Notes: generated by a model not told the origin, from the letters alone. Positions 1 through 10,129 are shown, counted from the stretch's first letter. The stretch is 64,000 nucleotides of DNA from Neosynechococcus sphagnicola sy1 (GCF_000775285.1 NZ_JJML01000001.1:62001-126000); one strand, 5' to 3'. A program made the numbers and translations.

Positions 1-2
1 TC

Positions 3-572
3 ATCTATCACTTTCCAGAATTGCAGACAACCGCCACTGAACGTCAATCTCGGTCAGTCGCCACCTACTTAGAGGAATATCGCTGGGAGTTTAGTCAGGC
101 GAGTAGCTGGCAAAAACTAGGGGCAGCGGGTTTGGGGGGATTGAATCTCGTTGCGGCACTGGTGCTGGGTTCACTCCTTCAGCAGGGTGATTTAGTCGTG
201 GCAGCGGGGGCATTCGTGGCCTTTGTCCAGTCCATCTATTGGGTGCTATTAGGGTATGGGGTGGCATTCCTGGCAGTCCCCCTCCTGCGATTCCTCTGGC
301 TGCAGCGCCGTAATCATGCCCTTGAAGTCCGAAATTCCCAGCGTCAGCAACGGGCGATCGCCCTGACAGAAGCCGACGATGCCCTGCGGAAAAAACTGAA
401 GGATGCCAAACAATTTGCCAGCGAAACCGTCATCCATCAGGAAGACGCCATCTACACCACCGACCGGGATCTTTTAGAACAAGAAGTGGATCAATCAGCA
501 CGGATCGATGAAGAGTGGCAACGCCGATTAGACCAAGCTAGTTCGGAGCCAGGTTCAGCTGACCCTCCTTAG
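3..572 (+). CDS. Membrane protein, C-terminal part (cut by left edge)
   Basis: The frame is already open at base 3, so the N-terminus lies outside the window; the first TTG at 21 is probably internal. What is seen: a region with aromatic and acidic residues, two hydrophobic segments (about residues 35-53 and 57-95 counted from the TTG) with the motif WQKLGAAGLGGLN before the first, then a charged, probably coiled tail. From memory, cyanobacterial J-domain proteins carry a similar two-helix C-terminus, so this may be the tail of a DnaJ-like membrane protein, but no J domain is visible here. It meets the minus-strand DUF2254 gene tail to tail with a 35-base overlap. Confidence 0.6.
   Translation: MYHFPELQTTATERQSRSVATYLEEYRWEFSQASSWQKLGAAGLGGLNLVAALVLGSLLQQGDLVVAAGAFVAFVQSIYWVLLGYGVAFLAVPLLRFLWLQRRNHALEVRNSQRQQRAIALTEADDALRKKLKDAKQFASETVIHQEDAIYTTDRDLLEQEVDQSARIDEEWQRRLDQASSEPGSADPP
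354..361. repeat. HIP1 palindrome GCGATCGC (one of many)
   Basis: The 8-base palindrome typical of cyanobacterial genomes; others at 6569-6576 and 7145-7152 and at many more places. Supports the taxonomic reading; no function is claimed. Confidence 0.85.
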
Positions 573-2102
573 ATGGATATTGGGAAGTTGGTGAGATGTC
601 AAACCAACTAAAAAACTCCATCAAGAATGGTCGCAGACTCGGTTCAACATAGTAAAAATCTTCCCCTCGATCCGTAAATTCCCAGAAATCAGGCCTAGAG
701 GACTGAAGTTCATCTTGAATAATTTTGAGGCGGGTATTGGGTTCGTTGTTCATGTCTTGATAAATGATCCTTGCCAAGGGGAGATCCCCGCACATTAAAT
801 AGAATGCCGCCAATTTAGCTTGAGACTTGCGCACACCCCTGAGGGTACTTTCCTGCTGCTCACTCTCTGCATCTTGATCAATTCTCAGAAAAATTTCCAG
901 AATATTCTGATTCATCGTTGATTTAGCTTTGCAGCAGGACTGTGCCAGTAACAATAAATCAAAGGCAAAAGTTTCAGTTAAAAACAGTAAGCCAGCCTTA
1001 TAAGCCGTCAGACTGTAATAACGAAAATACTGGGCGATTTCCAGAACTACCGCTTCATCCTGATGTTGGAGTGCCGCTTCAGCAATCAGCCGATATTGCT
1101 TAATAATATTGTAACCAGTCCTAATATCGCGGGCGTTAATCACCGCCCGCAGGTAGGTATTAAAAAACTTAATCGCCAGATAGACAATTTCCGAACGCTG
1201 GCACTTTAGTGCTTGCTCGGCCATCTCTCGGGTATGGATGGCAACCATGTAACAAGCACCTCGGAAGTCATTGAGGGAATCGGTAAAAATTGCCTGATAC
1301 AGGCGAAAAATTTTTAATTCCATCCAAATTTTCTGCTTCTGAATTTCCGCCAGCATCACATTGTCCACCGAAACAAAATCAGGATCTCGGCAAATAGGCT
1401 CGGTGAGCTTATACCAGCCATCAGGTAATCGCAACTTTAAGCCTGCATAGAATAAAGCACAAACCTTTAAACTATTGAGGGCATCCAACATGATCGGCCC
1501 TTCTCGCTGATGAATTGCACTCGTGGCAATTCCCTTAATCTCATCCAGAGCAGTCAAGCATTGATCATGAATGGGAGGAATTTTTGTCTCGCTCCGAGTG
1601 CAATGGGTAGAGCTAGCAATAGATTGACAAACTTGTTGTTCAATTTTGCGAATAATCGAAGCAGGACGTAGGAAATTAAAAACAAAATAAAATAAGGGAT
1701 TAAAATCAGAAAAGAAAGTGTTCCCAAAATAAGATTTATTAGAATTAACAAGACTGGTTTCTCTAACACACTAAAAACTAGAGATGTCCAGACACTGACT
1801 AAATTAGCAATGATCAAAAATAAGATCATGAAAAAATTAGTCTTCTCCCGGAGAAACAGCTCCGTCACCTTGGGAGTAAACCGATCTGCACTGAGTTGCA
1901 CCACAATCGCAACAACTGAGATCGTGAACCCCAACACCCCAGACAACACCTGTGCCAATGTGCCGATGAATCCTTGCAAGGCACTCGGATCGTGGATTTG
2001 GTCGGGCACCACCGCCCACAGCAGGGCAGCTCCCATCACCCGCAGCACTGTCAACAACAGCAAGCCTGCTGCTAAAATCCAAACACTCACTGGCAACCTC
2101 AA
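538..2102 (-). CDS. DUF2254-like membrane protein, frame broken
   Basis: Predicted inner-membrane protein of unknown function. Two frames make one protein: 2102 to about 1680 encodes four hydrophobic segments and the family-like motif SVVAIVVQLSADRFTPKVTE (about residues 62-81); the second frame continues FNFLRPASIIRKIEQQ and runs to 538. The break is at a run of five A on the plus strand (1678-1682); one more base gives a continuous protein of about 521 residues, and the total length then divides by three. The minus-strand context G TTT TTA AAT would also let a -1 slip give LFLNFLRP, so true frameshifting cannot be excluded. The cytoplasmic part is helical and unassigned. DUF2254 membership is inferred from the N-terminal motif only. 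Confidence 0.72.
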
Positions 2103-2406
2103 TAGGGAAGCACCGGGGGGAGATGCGAAACCCTCTCCATTGGAATTTCCCCGCTGTTTTCTGGCCCACGCTATCTACCTACCTTTAGTAACCGAGTATT
2201 TTGTACATCAAGTCTGCCCACCCTGCCATCACCAGACACCCACTTGGATAATGCATCCATTCACTGGCTACCCTATCAATGAAATGTTAAACAAGTTCAT
2301 GAAGTTGCGAAGTTATTTTGCGCCTCCTTGCAAAAGATTGAGAAAACTCCCCAAAGTCAGGGGCTGTTTCTAAGTTAGAGGTTTACAGTCACATGCAGCT
2401 GCAGCT
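2103..2406. other. Intergenic region between divergent membrane genes
   Basis: Separates the divergent DUF2254 and small membrane protein genes and should hold both promoters. I see no convincing sigma-70 pair, RNA gene or repeat. A plus-strand open frame crossing it is the antisense shadow of the DUF2254 gene. Confidence 0.4.
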
Positions 2407-2721
2407 ATGAATAACATCCAGAAGTATCGTTTCGCCTGTACTCTAACCTTTGGTGATATCTACGGTCAGATTATTATTTGGTTAATTGTGATATTTCTGA
2501 GCCTAGCCTCGGCAATGGCGATGATGGGAGCCAGTCGCCCGATCTATGCCTTGGCTACAGTAGGGCTGATTCTCGTACTTTCCCTACCGTTCTTGCTGTT
2601 TGCATTTGTCACCACCCTCCTCAACCACATTGAAATGACGGAAGTCGTGCCAGCCACCCGACCGCAATCGGTGCAGCCCCCAAGCGTTGTGCCCCCCCGA
2701 CCTGCCCAGGCTAGTAGCTAA
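2407..2721 (+). CDS. Small two-helix membrane protein, unknown function
   Basis: A 104-residue protein with two clear transmembrane segments (about residues 19-42 and 46-75) and a proline-rich tail (PPSVVPPRP). The short N-terminus is polar. I do not recognise a named family; its size and layout match small conserved membrane proteins of cyanobacteria. It stands alone, 165 bases before sdhA. The hydrophobic pattern and fair codon use support it as real, but no function can be assigned. Confidence 0.6.
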   Translation: MNNIQKYRFACTLTFGDIYGQIIIWLIVIFLSLASAMAMMGASRPIYALATVGLILVLSLPFLLFAFVTTLLNHIEMTEVVPATRPQSVQPPSVVPPRPAQASS

Positions 2722-2886
2722 GTAAATGGGTGGTGCGTTGTGCTGGCGATGGCCGGAGGTCAGTCTAGTAACCGAGGCGTAGCGACACCAATGATGATCA
2801 CATCCGTCTGAGGAAATCCCTGCCCATTGGTGGGGAATTTTTGTTGGCTCAGGGTAGACTCAGGGGATTGAGCGCCGAGTACAAGC

Positions 2887-4615
2887 ATGATAGAACACGA
2901 TGTCATCATTGTCGGGGGCGGTCTCGCTGGTTCACGAGCTGCTGTGGAAATTGCTCGTCTAGCTCCCGATCTCCAGGTGGCGATGGTTGCCAAAACTCAT
3001 CCGATTCGTTCCCATTCGGTGGCAGCCCAAGGTGGCATTGCCGCAACCCTGAGGAATGTCGATACTAGTGATAGCTGGGAAGCCCATGCCTTTGACACCG
3101 TTAAGGGGTCTGATTATCTCGCCGATCAGGATGCAGTGGCAATTCTGACCCAAGAAGCCCCGGATGTAGTAATTGATCTAGAGCATATGGGGGTGTTGTT
3201 CTCACGGTTACCCGATGGCCGGATTGCTCAGCGAGCCTTCGGAGGCCACTCCCACAACCGTACCTGTTATGCCGCCGATAAAACAGGGCATGCCATTCTC
3301 CATGAACTAGTTGGGAATCTGATCCGCTACAAGATTCAGATTTATGAGGAGTGGTATGTGTTGAAGCTGATCCTCAAAGAAGGGGAGGCCAAAGGCATCG
3401 TCATGTACCATCTCCTGGATGGACAGATCGAGGTGGTGCGGGCTAAAGCGGTGATGTTTGCCACGGGGGGCTATGGACGGGTCTTTAACACCACCTCTAA
3501 TGACTTTGCCTCCACCGGAGATGGTCTGGCAATGACGGCTTTAGCAGGTCTACCCCTTGAGGATATGGAGTTTGTCCAGTTCCACCCCACGGGGCTGTAT
3601 CCAGTGGGGGTGCTGATCTCAGAAGCCGTGCGGGGGGAAGGAGCCTACCTGACCAATAGTGACGGCGATCGCTTTATGGCAACCTATGCCCCTAGCCGCA
3701 TGGAACTGGCACCTCGGGATATTACCTCTCGGGCAATCACGCGAGAAATTCAAGCAGGGCGAGGCATTCAGGGGGATGGCAGTGCCGGTGGCCCGTTTGT
3801 CCATCTTGATTTGCGCCATATGGGGGCGGAAAAAATCATGAGTCGGGTGCCCTTTTGCTGGGAAGAGGCCCATCGCCTCGTGGGGATTGATGCTGTCACC
3901 CAGCCGATTCCCGTGCGACCGACAATTCACTACTCCATCGGGGGGGATTCCGGTCAATACCGAGGGACGGGTGCGATCCAGTGTGGACGGGCTGGTGGAG
4001 GGGTTTTTCGCAGCGGGGGAAGCAGCCTGTGTTTCGGTGCATGGAGCCAATCGGCTCGGGAGTAATTCACTGCTCGAGTGTGTGGTCTATGGGCGGAGAA
4101 CGGGCGCAGCGATCGCTCAGTATGTGAGGCAGCGTCAGCTCCCCGAGGTGGATGAAGCCTATTATCTCTCCCAGTCACAGCAGGAATTACAAGCCCTGTT
4201 GGAGCAACCCGGTGTATATCGCATTGCTCAGGTGCGGCAGGCGTTTCAAGACTGTATGACCGAGTACTGTGGGGTGTTTCGTACCGCCGCGAAGATGCAA
4301 ACGGGTCTGGAGTTGTTGCAGCAATTGCAGCAGCAGTATGGCCAAATTTTCCTTGATGACAGCGGCAGTTGCTGGAATACCGAACTGATTGAGGCTCTAG
4401 AGTTACGAAATCTCATGGCAGTCGGTGAGATCATTCTGACATCGGCGCTTCATCGCCAAGAGAGTCGGGGTGCCCATTACCGGGAAGATTATCCCCAACG
4501 GGATGATCAAAACTTCTTGCAGCACACTCTGGCGACCTACTCAGCAATGGGAATTAAGGTGGAGTACTTGCCCGTAATCATGACACTGTTTTCACCTCAA
4601 GAGCGCAAATATTGA
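2887..4615 (+). CDS. sdhA: Succinate dehydrogenase/fumarate reductase flavoprotein, frameshifted
   Basis: Oxidises succinate to fumarate and passes electrons toward the quinone pool at the membrane. The N-terminus has the dinucleotide fold [13 protein letters not shown] (residues 7-19), the [10 protein letters not shown] segment whose His43 matches the covalent FAD-binding histidine, the substrate motif QFHPTGLYP and the catalytic-arginine region [10 protein letters not shown]. The frame breaks at a run of seven G (3940-3946): six would give [15 protein letters not shown], the expected family motif, and the rest ([20 protein letters not shown]) follows in the second frame. Repaired length is 575 residues, normal for the family. 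No sdhB lies beside it, which is common in cyanobacteria. The indel is probably a sequencing error. Confidence 0.92.
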
Positions 4616-5484
4616 CACACCTGTACCACTGAGGTACCCCCCATGGGTTGGGGTTCTACGCGCTAAGATAGAACCCTGGCAAAGGGTGCCGTTCCAGACG
4701 GCAGGACGATCCTTCAATGGCTGAGCAGAAGTCGGGATCGCCCGTCAGTTAAAGATTCCTCCTAAGGTAAGGATTGGCAACCTACTTCGCCCTCGCAGAT
4801 CGCTGGACATACAAAGTTCACCACAAGTCCATGGCTAAGACACAGGGTGATCGTATGCTCCTAGCATGTGTACTGTGCAACACAAGAAAACATGTTAATG
4901 TGCAACCATTAACGCAGTTTAATGGTGCACTTGCAAAGTGCCTATTGGTATATCAGCGTCTTTCAAAGAGTTGATGACATCTCGTGATCAACTAACTTCA
5001 ACATAGGTTTAGTTAATTTTCTGGTCGATCTCATCCTCCAGAAAATTTTAATTTTGAGTAAAAAATAGTAAGAGTGGAGCGTAAAAATCAATGATTCAAT
5101 CAGTTTGCGGAAATTAGATTCCCGTCTCTGAAGATACCGTTTAACCACATCAAAGCTATTAGTTAATCCAGACTTTTATGATTGATTCTCCGAGGTAAAT
5201 GCAACGATTATTGCCGTAATAATTAATTCAACATAGGCATAATATTTTCAGGCATTGACAACCTGAATGTTACCTATGAGAGAGAAACATTAAAGCAATT
5301 GTGGACTCAAATAATTGAAATCACTCCAGAAGATCACTCCGCAACGAGCCATGGGTTCTGATCCTATGTGGACTGCCAGTTTTATTCCTTTCAGTATCTA
5401 CACCGTTGCCAAAGACTGGCAGAATAATCATCATTTCTCATGGACATTAGGCATCTGGACTCTAACAACTAGGAGGAAATTGCT
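4616..5484. other. 869-base gene-poor region with a hairpin cluster
   Basis: No protein gene can be supported here. Four perfect short hairpins sit in a row: stems 4623-4627/4633-4637, 4651-4658/4669-4676 (8 bp), 4687-4692/4698-4703 and 4707-4712/4735-4740. This is more than expected by chance and suggests a structured RNA or the end of a mobile element, but I match it to no known family. The remaining AT-rich part (4780-5484) shows only short, stop-riddled frames, including an ATG frame from 5350 that runs into the start of the next gene. Confidence 0.4.
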
Positions 5485-5937
5485 ATGATCCGTAAAATAC
5501 TAGTTTCAGTGAATCATCCTGATGAGATGGGTCACCATATATTCAAGTCAGCACTTTACCTAGCTCAAGCCACGGGTGCAAATCTAAAACTCCTGCATGT
5601 TTTAGCAGTGGAAGAAAGTGACAACTCTTATCCTTTGACGCTGAGGAATCCTCCAGAGCAAAAACAACAGTGGCAAGCGCGGAAAAAACCCGATCAAGAA
5701 TTTCTTCAAGCCATGACTACTGAGGCGATTGCTATTGGTGTACCGACTGAATATTCCCAAGACTTAGGGAGACCTGGTCACATTATCTGTGATACGGCTA
5801 AAGCCTGGGGAGCTGATCTCATTGTCATGGGAAGGCGGGGGCTGTCAGGAATGAGTGAGTTGCTGTTAGGTAGCATCAGCAACTATGTGTTTCACCATGC
5901 TCCATGCTCTGTGTTGGTGGTGCAGGGTTTTACTTAG
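5485..5937 (+). CDS. Universal stress protein (UspA family)
   Basis: Cytoplasmic nucleotide-binding stress protein of 150 residues, one Usp domain. Start: KILVSVNHP; end: the ATP-binding signature G116-RR-G119 followed nine residues later by G129-S130, an exact fit to G-x2-G-x9-G(S/T), so it is probably the ATP-binding type. A strong ribosome-binding site AGGAGG (5471-5476) lies eight bases before the ATG and fixes the start. It precedes a set of cation exchangers on the same strand but is 406 bases away, so it is probably a separate unit. The particular stress cannot be told. Confidence 0.93.
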   Translation: MIRKILVSVNHPDEMGHHIFKSALYLAQATGANLKLLHVLAVEESDNSYPLTLRNPPEQKQQWQARKKPDQEFLQAMTTEAIAIGVPTEYSQDLGRPGHIICDTAKAWGADLIVMGRRGLSGMSELLLGSISNYVFHHAPCSVLVVQGFT

Positions 5938-6343
5938 GTCACTCCTCGATATCCCCCAGTAACTTGGTTGCTCACAGCAGCAGTATCGACGCTAAAAATT
6001 TTGCTATCTGTCTTCCAAGATTCAGAGGGTTAGAGTCTTGCAGCTTCTGGAGAATTCTGTTTTCAGCTGACTAGTATAGCAATCTTAAATGATTTGTAAA
6101 CTAAATCAGCCTAAAATCTTTTTCCAGAAAGAATTAAAGTTGACAAGTGACTTATGACTGCTATATCTGAAGGGAATGCAATTCCAATTCGAATAGTTTT
6201 TATATCTCAAATTAACTGCTTTTTAATCCCTTGCCCTTGGGGCATTCTGAAATATTCAAATATTCTAGTAGCAATTGCTACCATCTACATCAATAACTGA
6301 TTGAACTTTATCGCCAAACAATCAGTTTTCTGGAGCTATCACC
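5938..6343. other. Upstream region of the exchanger cluster
   Basis: Contains no gene that I can support. It is AT-rich. The only clear signal is the promoter-like pair at 6140-6167. The exchanger start codon at 6344 is preceded by a TGGAG ribosome-binding site. Confidence 0.4.
6140..6167 (+). promoter_or_regulatory. Sigma-70-like promoter before the first CaX gene
   Basis: Perfect -35 TTGACA (6140-6145), a 16-base spacer and TATATC (6162-6167). It points toward the first exchanger gene with about 170 bases of leader. Prediction from sequence only. Confidence 0.45.
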
Positions 6344-7525
6344 ATGGCAGTTTCACCACCGAATCGCGCTAATCGTACAAAAACTCATCTCATCAACAGA
6401 TCTTCACCCAGCTCCATGTCCCGTAAAGACGCCTTGCTGCTAAGGATGCTGGTGTTTGTGCCTATCTGTATGATATTGAGTCGGCTGGATGTCAATCCTT
6501 TAATTGTCTTTATCACAGCAGGGGTTGCCATTATTCCCTTAGCCGCTTGGATTGCCAACTTTACTGAAGCGATCGCAACTCGCATTGGACCAACCTTCGG
6601 TGGATTGCTTAATGCCACCTTTGGTAACGCCACTGAAGTCATTGTTTCCATGGTGGCGCTTCAAGCTGGAATGATTGAGGTCGTGAAAGCCAGTTTAATG
6701 GGATCTATCATTGCCAACCTCCTCCTGGGGCTAGGTTTGGCCCTATTTCTAGGGGGCTTACGGACTCAGAAGCGAAGCTCACCCCTGAATACAGATAATC
6801 TGAGCGCTGTTGCCCGTGTCAATGCGTCCCTCTTAAATCTGGTTGTTGTTTTTCTGGTCGCACCCACCGCTATTGAAGTGACTTCTATGAAGTTACATCT
6901 GGAAACAACCAATGCCTTTTCTTACACCGCATCGGCCTTATTACTGATTGGCTATGTTCTGATGTTATTGTTCTCCATGAAAACTCATAATCATCTTTAC
7001 GGAGTGGATGAAGATGCTGAGCCTGAGAGCTATGGCAGTGAAGCCAGGGGACTTTACGGACTCAAGCTCCATATAGGTCTACTTTTGGGGACAACAATTG
7101 TACTGCTGTTTGTCTCTGAGGTGCTGGTGAGTAGTTTAGAAAAAGCGATCGCAACCACAGGTTTAACGGAACTGTTTACCGGTGTTATTCTCATTCCCCT
7201 GTTTGGCGCTGCCGTAGAAATCATTACCTGCGGTATTTGCGGGGCAAAGAATAAGGTCAACTTGGCCTCCTCGGTGGCGATTGGGTCAAGTCTACAAATT
7301 GCGATGTTTGTGACCCCAATTCTAGTTTTTACGGGGCTATTACTAGGCAAGCCGATGAATCTAGACTTTGACAACTTTACAGTTATGGGACTCGGGATTG
7401 CAGTCATCATGACAAATTCAGTGACCACAGACAGCCGTTCTAATTGGCTAGAAGGTATCTTGCTGTTGATGACCTATATCATGTTAGCTTCTGCTTTTCT
7501 TCTGCATCCATCTTTAGCGAGCTAG
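6344..7525 (+). CDS. CaX-type Ca2+/H+ exchanger, first of three
   Basis: Inner-membrane cation/proton antiporter of the CaCA superfamily, likely exporting Ca2+ or a related divalent cation. The 393 residues show about eleven hydrophobic segments in two halves joined by an acidic loop (VDEDAEPESYGSEA, about 221-234). First-half signature is GNATE (94-98) after GGLLNATF. The second half has GAAVEIITCGI (288-298) where CaX proteins usually have GNAAEH-like residues, so the ion-coordinating glutamate is kept but the histidine is replaced. A second possible start is the internal MSRKD at residue 25, which matches the third exchanger. Followed 49 bases later by a divergent paralog. Confidence 0.88.
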   Translation: MAVSPPNRANRTKTHLINRSSPSSMSRKDALLLRMLVFVPICMILSRLDVNPLIVFITAGVAIIPLAAWIANFTEAIATRIGPTFGGLLNATFGNATEVIVSMVALQAGMIEVVKASLMGSIIANLLLGLGLALFLGGLRTQKRSSPLNTDNLSAVARVNASLLNLVVVFLVAPTAIEVTSMKLHLETTNAFSYTASALLLIGYVLMLLFSMKTHNHLYGVDEDAEPESYGSEARGLYGLKLHIGLLLGTTIVLLFVSEVLVSSLEKAIATTGLTELFTGVILIPLFGAAVEIITCGICGAKNKVNLASSVAIGSSLQIAMFVTPILVFTGLLLGKPMNLDFDNFTVMGLGIAVIMTNSVTTDSRSNWLEGILLLMTYIMLASAFLLHPSLAS

Positions 7526-7574
7526 CTAAAAATATCCTTCAAGAAAATCCAAACAGTCTCAGTTAATGTAAGCC

Positions 7575-8765
7575 ATGAAAGTTAAGTCTGATCTGCAAAA
7601 TGGTAAATCATTAATCAAGGTAGATAGCCAGGAAATTTCTCCTAATTTCATGGCTAGCACCCTAATGAAACCTAATATTAACTGGCTGATTATTTTCCTT
7701 CCCATTAGTTTTGCGATCGCATACATTCCCTATTTCAAAAATGAAATATACTTATTCTTCACCTCTTGCTTAGGGCTGATCATTGTTGCCTATTGGCTCG
7801 GGAATGCAACAGAACAGTTGGCTGCTAGGGTTGGCTCAACCTGGGGCGGGATGATGAATGCGGCCTTTAGTAATTTACCGGAACTAATTTTTGGCCTCAT
7901 TGCCGTGTCTAAAGGCTTAGAATCCCTGGCAAAAGCTACCTGGACAGGTGCGATCATTAGCAACATGCTAGTTGTGGTTGGTGCTGCCATCATGGCTGGC
8001 GGCTACCGCTACGGCATCGTTAAATTTCCCCTAGAACGGGCAAAGGATGCCGCTGCTGGATTGATGCTTGCGACCTTCGCCGTGCTCTTGCCATCGGTTT
8101 ATGCCCATTTCGTTGCTTTTGGGAGTGATGTAGAAGCTCGTCAAGTCTTGGAAGGTGTTTCTATTTGGACTTGCTTATTTCTGCTCATGGCCTATGGTGG
8201 CAGTATTGTCTACGCCCTTGCTCAATTTAGGGTGGAAATAACCACCCCGGAATGGCATCATCTAGATACCCCAATGCCCGAGAAAGTTCAGCCTGATTGG
8301 AGCCTTTCTCAATCAATGGGAGTTCTCGCTATCTCTAGCCTCTTAATTGCTTTTTTATCTGATTTTATTTCAGATAGCATTGATTCGATTACGGCCAGCC
8401 TTGGATGGACGCAAATGTTCGTTGGCATCATTGTAATTGGCGTCATTGGCAATGTCGGGGCACTATTTAGTGCTGTCTCAGTGGCGTTGAAAAACAAAAT
8501 GGATCTGAGCTTTGAGATTGGTCTGAATGCAGCCTCCCAGGTTGCCTTACTTGTCGTTCCAGTGCTCGTACTCAGCTCCGTCGTCATGGGCAAGCCAGTA
8601 AGTCTCCTGTTTACTCCTGCTGAAATTGCTGCCTTGTTAAGCAGTGTGCTGATTATGGCTCAGATCTCTCAGGATGGAAGGTGTAACTGGCTAAATGGAC
8701 TCCAAATGCTGATCTTGTATGGAATTATTGGGGTCTTGTTTTTCTATGATCACCTTTCAACATAG
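7575..8765 (+). CDS. Divergent CaX-family protein, second of three
   Basis: A 396-residue membrane protein with the same two-half CaX fold, set between two closer paralogs. The first signature reads SNLPELI (99-105) instead of GNATEVI, retaining the glutamate; the second reads GNVGALFS, where its neighbours have GAAVEIIT, so the acidic residue of the second repeat is lost. The acidic central loop is also missing. It may transport another ion, need a partner, or have lost antiport activity; the sequence cannot decide. The family is supported by hydropathy and by segments such as GGMMNAAF and KNKMDLSFEIGLNAASQ that align with the paralogs. Confidence 0.82.
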   Translation: MKVKSDLQNGKSLIKVDSQEISPNFMASTLMKPNINWLIIFLPISFAIAYIPYFKNEIYLFFTSCLGLIIVAYWLGNATEQLAARVGSTWGGMMNAAFSNLPELIFGLIAVSKGLESLAKATWTGAIISNMLVVVGAAIMAGGYRYGIVKFPLERAKDAAAGLMLATFAVLLPSVYAHFVAFGSDVEARQVLEGVSIWTCLFLLMAYGGSIVYALAQFRVEITTPEWHHLDTPMPEKVQPDWSLSQSMGVLAISSLLIAFLSDFISDSIDSITASLGWTQMFVGIIVIGVIGNVGALFSAVSVALKNKMDLSFEIGLNAASQVALLVVPVLVLSSVVMGKPVSLLFTPAEIAALLSSVLIMAQISQDGRCNWLNGLQMLILYGIIGVLFFYDHLST

Positions 8766-8898
8766 CACTCCTGTCAGAAGTGTTACGTCATTTTTCAACA
8801 CATCTGGGATTGATCTTGTGGTAAGTATTTTTATGGGAATACTGCGATCTCCCACCGATCTCAACTCTTGATTTTCTAAAATTCTCGGAGACCGATGC

Positions 8899-10056
8899 AT
8901 GTCAGCCAGAACTAGTTCTCGGGATCAAAGTTCCCCCGTTGGCAAACCCAAGCAACTGATGTCCCGCAAAGATACATTTCTCCTCCGAATGCTGATCTTT
9001 GTGCCCATCTGCCTGACATTGAACTGGTTACAGGCTGAACCAATCTTCATTTTTACCACAGCTGGACTGGCAATTATTCCCCTGGCTGCCTGGATTGCTA
9101 ATTTTACGGAGGCGATCGCAAATGAAATTGGGCCATTTTTAGGGGGGTTACTTAATGTTACCTTTGGCAACGTCACAGAGATTGTGGTTTCATTGGTAGC
9201 CCTCCAACGGGGATTGATCGATGTGGTCAAAGCGAGTCTTGCAGGGTCAATCATTGCCAACCTCCTGATTGGTTTGGGGATCTCTTTTTTGCTGGCAGGC
9301 TTACGATTTCGTAAGTACCGGGAAGAAACCAACCTTTCCCGAACAACCGTAGCGCGAATTAATTCAAGCTCCTTAAACTTAGCCGTGGTCTTTCTCTTGA
9401 CACCCGCGGCACTCAACTTAACTTCTAATACTTTTGGTCTCACGCTGACCAACAAGTTTTCCTATGTCGCCGCATTTTTATTGTTGACCTTCTATGCCTT
9501 AATGCTGCTTTTCTCCATGAAAACTCATCGCTATATGTATGAGCTAGAGGAAGATGCTGAGCCAGAAAGTTACGGTAGCGAAGCCAGGGGCGAGAATTAC
9601 AATTTATGGTTTCACATGGGATTACTCTTAGCAACCAGTATTGTCTTGGTGTTGGTTTCCGAAGCCTTGGTAGGGAGCCTAGAAACTTCAATTGCCAGTT
9701 TAGGTCTAACGGAGCGATTTATTGGGGTGATCATCCTGCCCATCTTTGGAGCCGCCGTTGAATATATTACCTGTGGGATCTGTGCCCTGAAAAACAAGGT
9801 CGATTTATCGATCTCCGTAGCGCTGGGTTCGAGCCTGCAAATTGCGCTGTTTGTTGCTCCCCTGCTTGTGCTCGCAGGATGGTTGATGGGGCAACCGATG
9901 AATCTCGGTTTTGACATCTTCACGGTAATGGCTTTGGGGATCACTGTGGTCATGACCAACTCGGTCAGCACCGATGGACGGTCGAACTGGCTCGAAGGTG
10001 TCCTACTCTTGATGACTTACATCATGCTGGGGACTGCTTTTTACCTCCACCCTTAA
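8899..10056 (+). CDS. CaX-type Ca2+/H+ exchanger, third of three
   Basis: Membrane cation/proton antiporter, 385 residues, close paralog of the first exchanger: both start with MSRKD...LLRML-FVPIC, carry GNVTE (90-94) or GNATE, share the acidic loop EEDAEPESYGSEARG, have GAAVEYITCGIC in the second half, and end in NSV(S/T)TD-RSNWLEG-LLLMTYIML. The pair therefore arose by duplication, with the divergent copy now between them. It lies 133 bases after the second exchanger and just upstream of the manganese riboswitch. Confidence 0.88.
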   Translation: MSARTSSRDQSSPVGKPKQLMSRKDTFLLRMLIFVPICLTLNWLQAEPIFIFTTAGLAIIPLAAWIANFTEAIANEIGPFLGGLLNVTFGNVTEIVVSLVALQRGLIDVVKASLAGSIIANLLIGLGISFLLAGLRFRKYREETNLSRTTVARINSSSLNLAVVFLLTPAALNLTSNTFGLTLTNKFSYVAAFLLLTFYALMLLFSMKTHRYMYELEEDAEPESYGSEARGENYNLWFHMGLLLATSIVLVLVSEALVGSLETSIASLGLTERFIGVIILPIFGAAVEYITCGICALKNKVDLSISVALGSSLQIALFVAPLLVLAGWLMGQPMNLGFDIFTVMALGITVVMTNSVSTDGRSNWLEGVLLLMTYIMLGTAFYLHP

Positions 10057-10117
10057 GTTGTCCACCGCCAGCTTCCTAGACCGCCCTGAAACCTGCGCCC
10101 AACCCAGAATATTTGGG

Positions 10118-10123
10118 TATAAT
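10118..10123 (+). promoter_or_regulatory. Promoter -10 box of the riboswitch transcript
   Basis: A perfect TATAAT lies about ten bases before the first conserved riboswitch bases, so transcription would start near 10130, just where the aptamer begins. No good -35 is visible. It overlaps the region immediately after the third exchanger. Confidence 0.55.
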
Positions 10124-10129
10124 GATTCC

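Noticed and set aside
1810-2373. 187-codon plus-strand frame
   Set aside because: It is antisense to the DUF2254 gene over most of its length, with cysteine/proline/threonine-rich translation and no recognisable domain.
4623-4740. Match of the hairpin cluster to a TnpB-associated RNA, 6S RNA, tmRNA or group II intron end
   Set aside because: None of the conserved bases I know for these families are present.
4774-4974. 66-codon frame after sdhA
   Set aside because: No ribosome-binding site, no domain; lies in AT-rich non-coding sequence.
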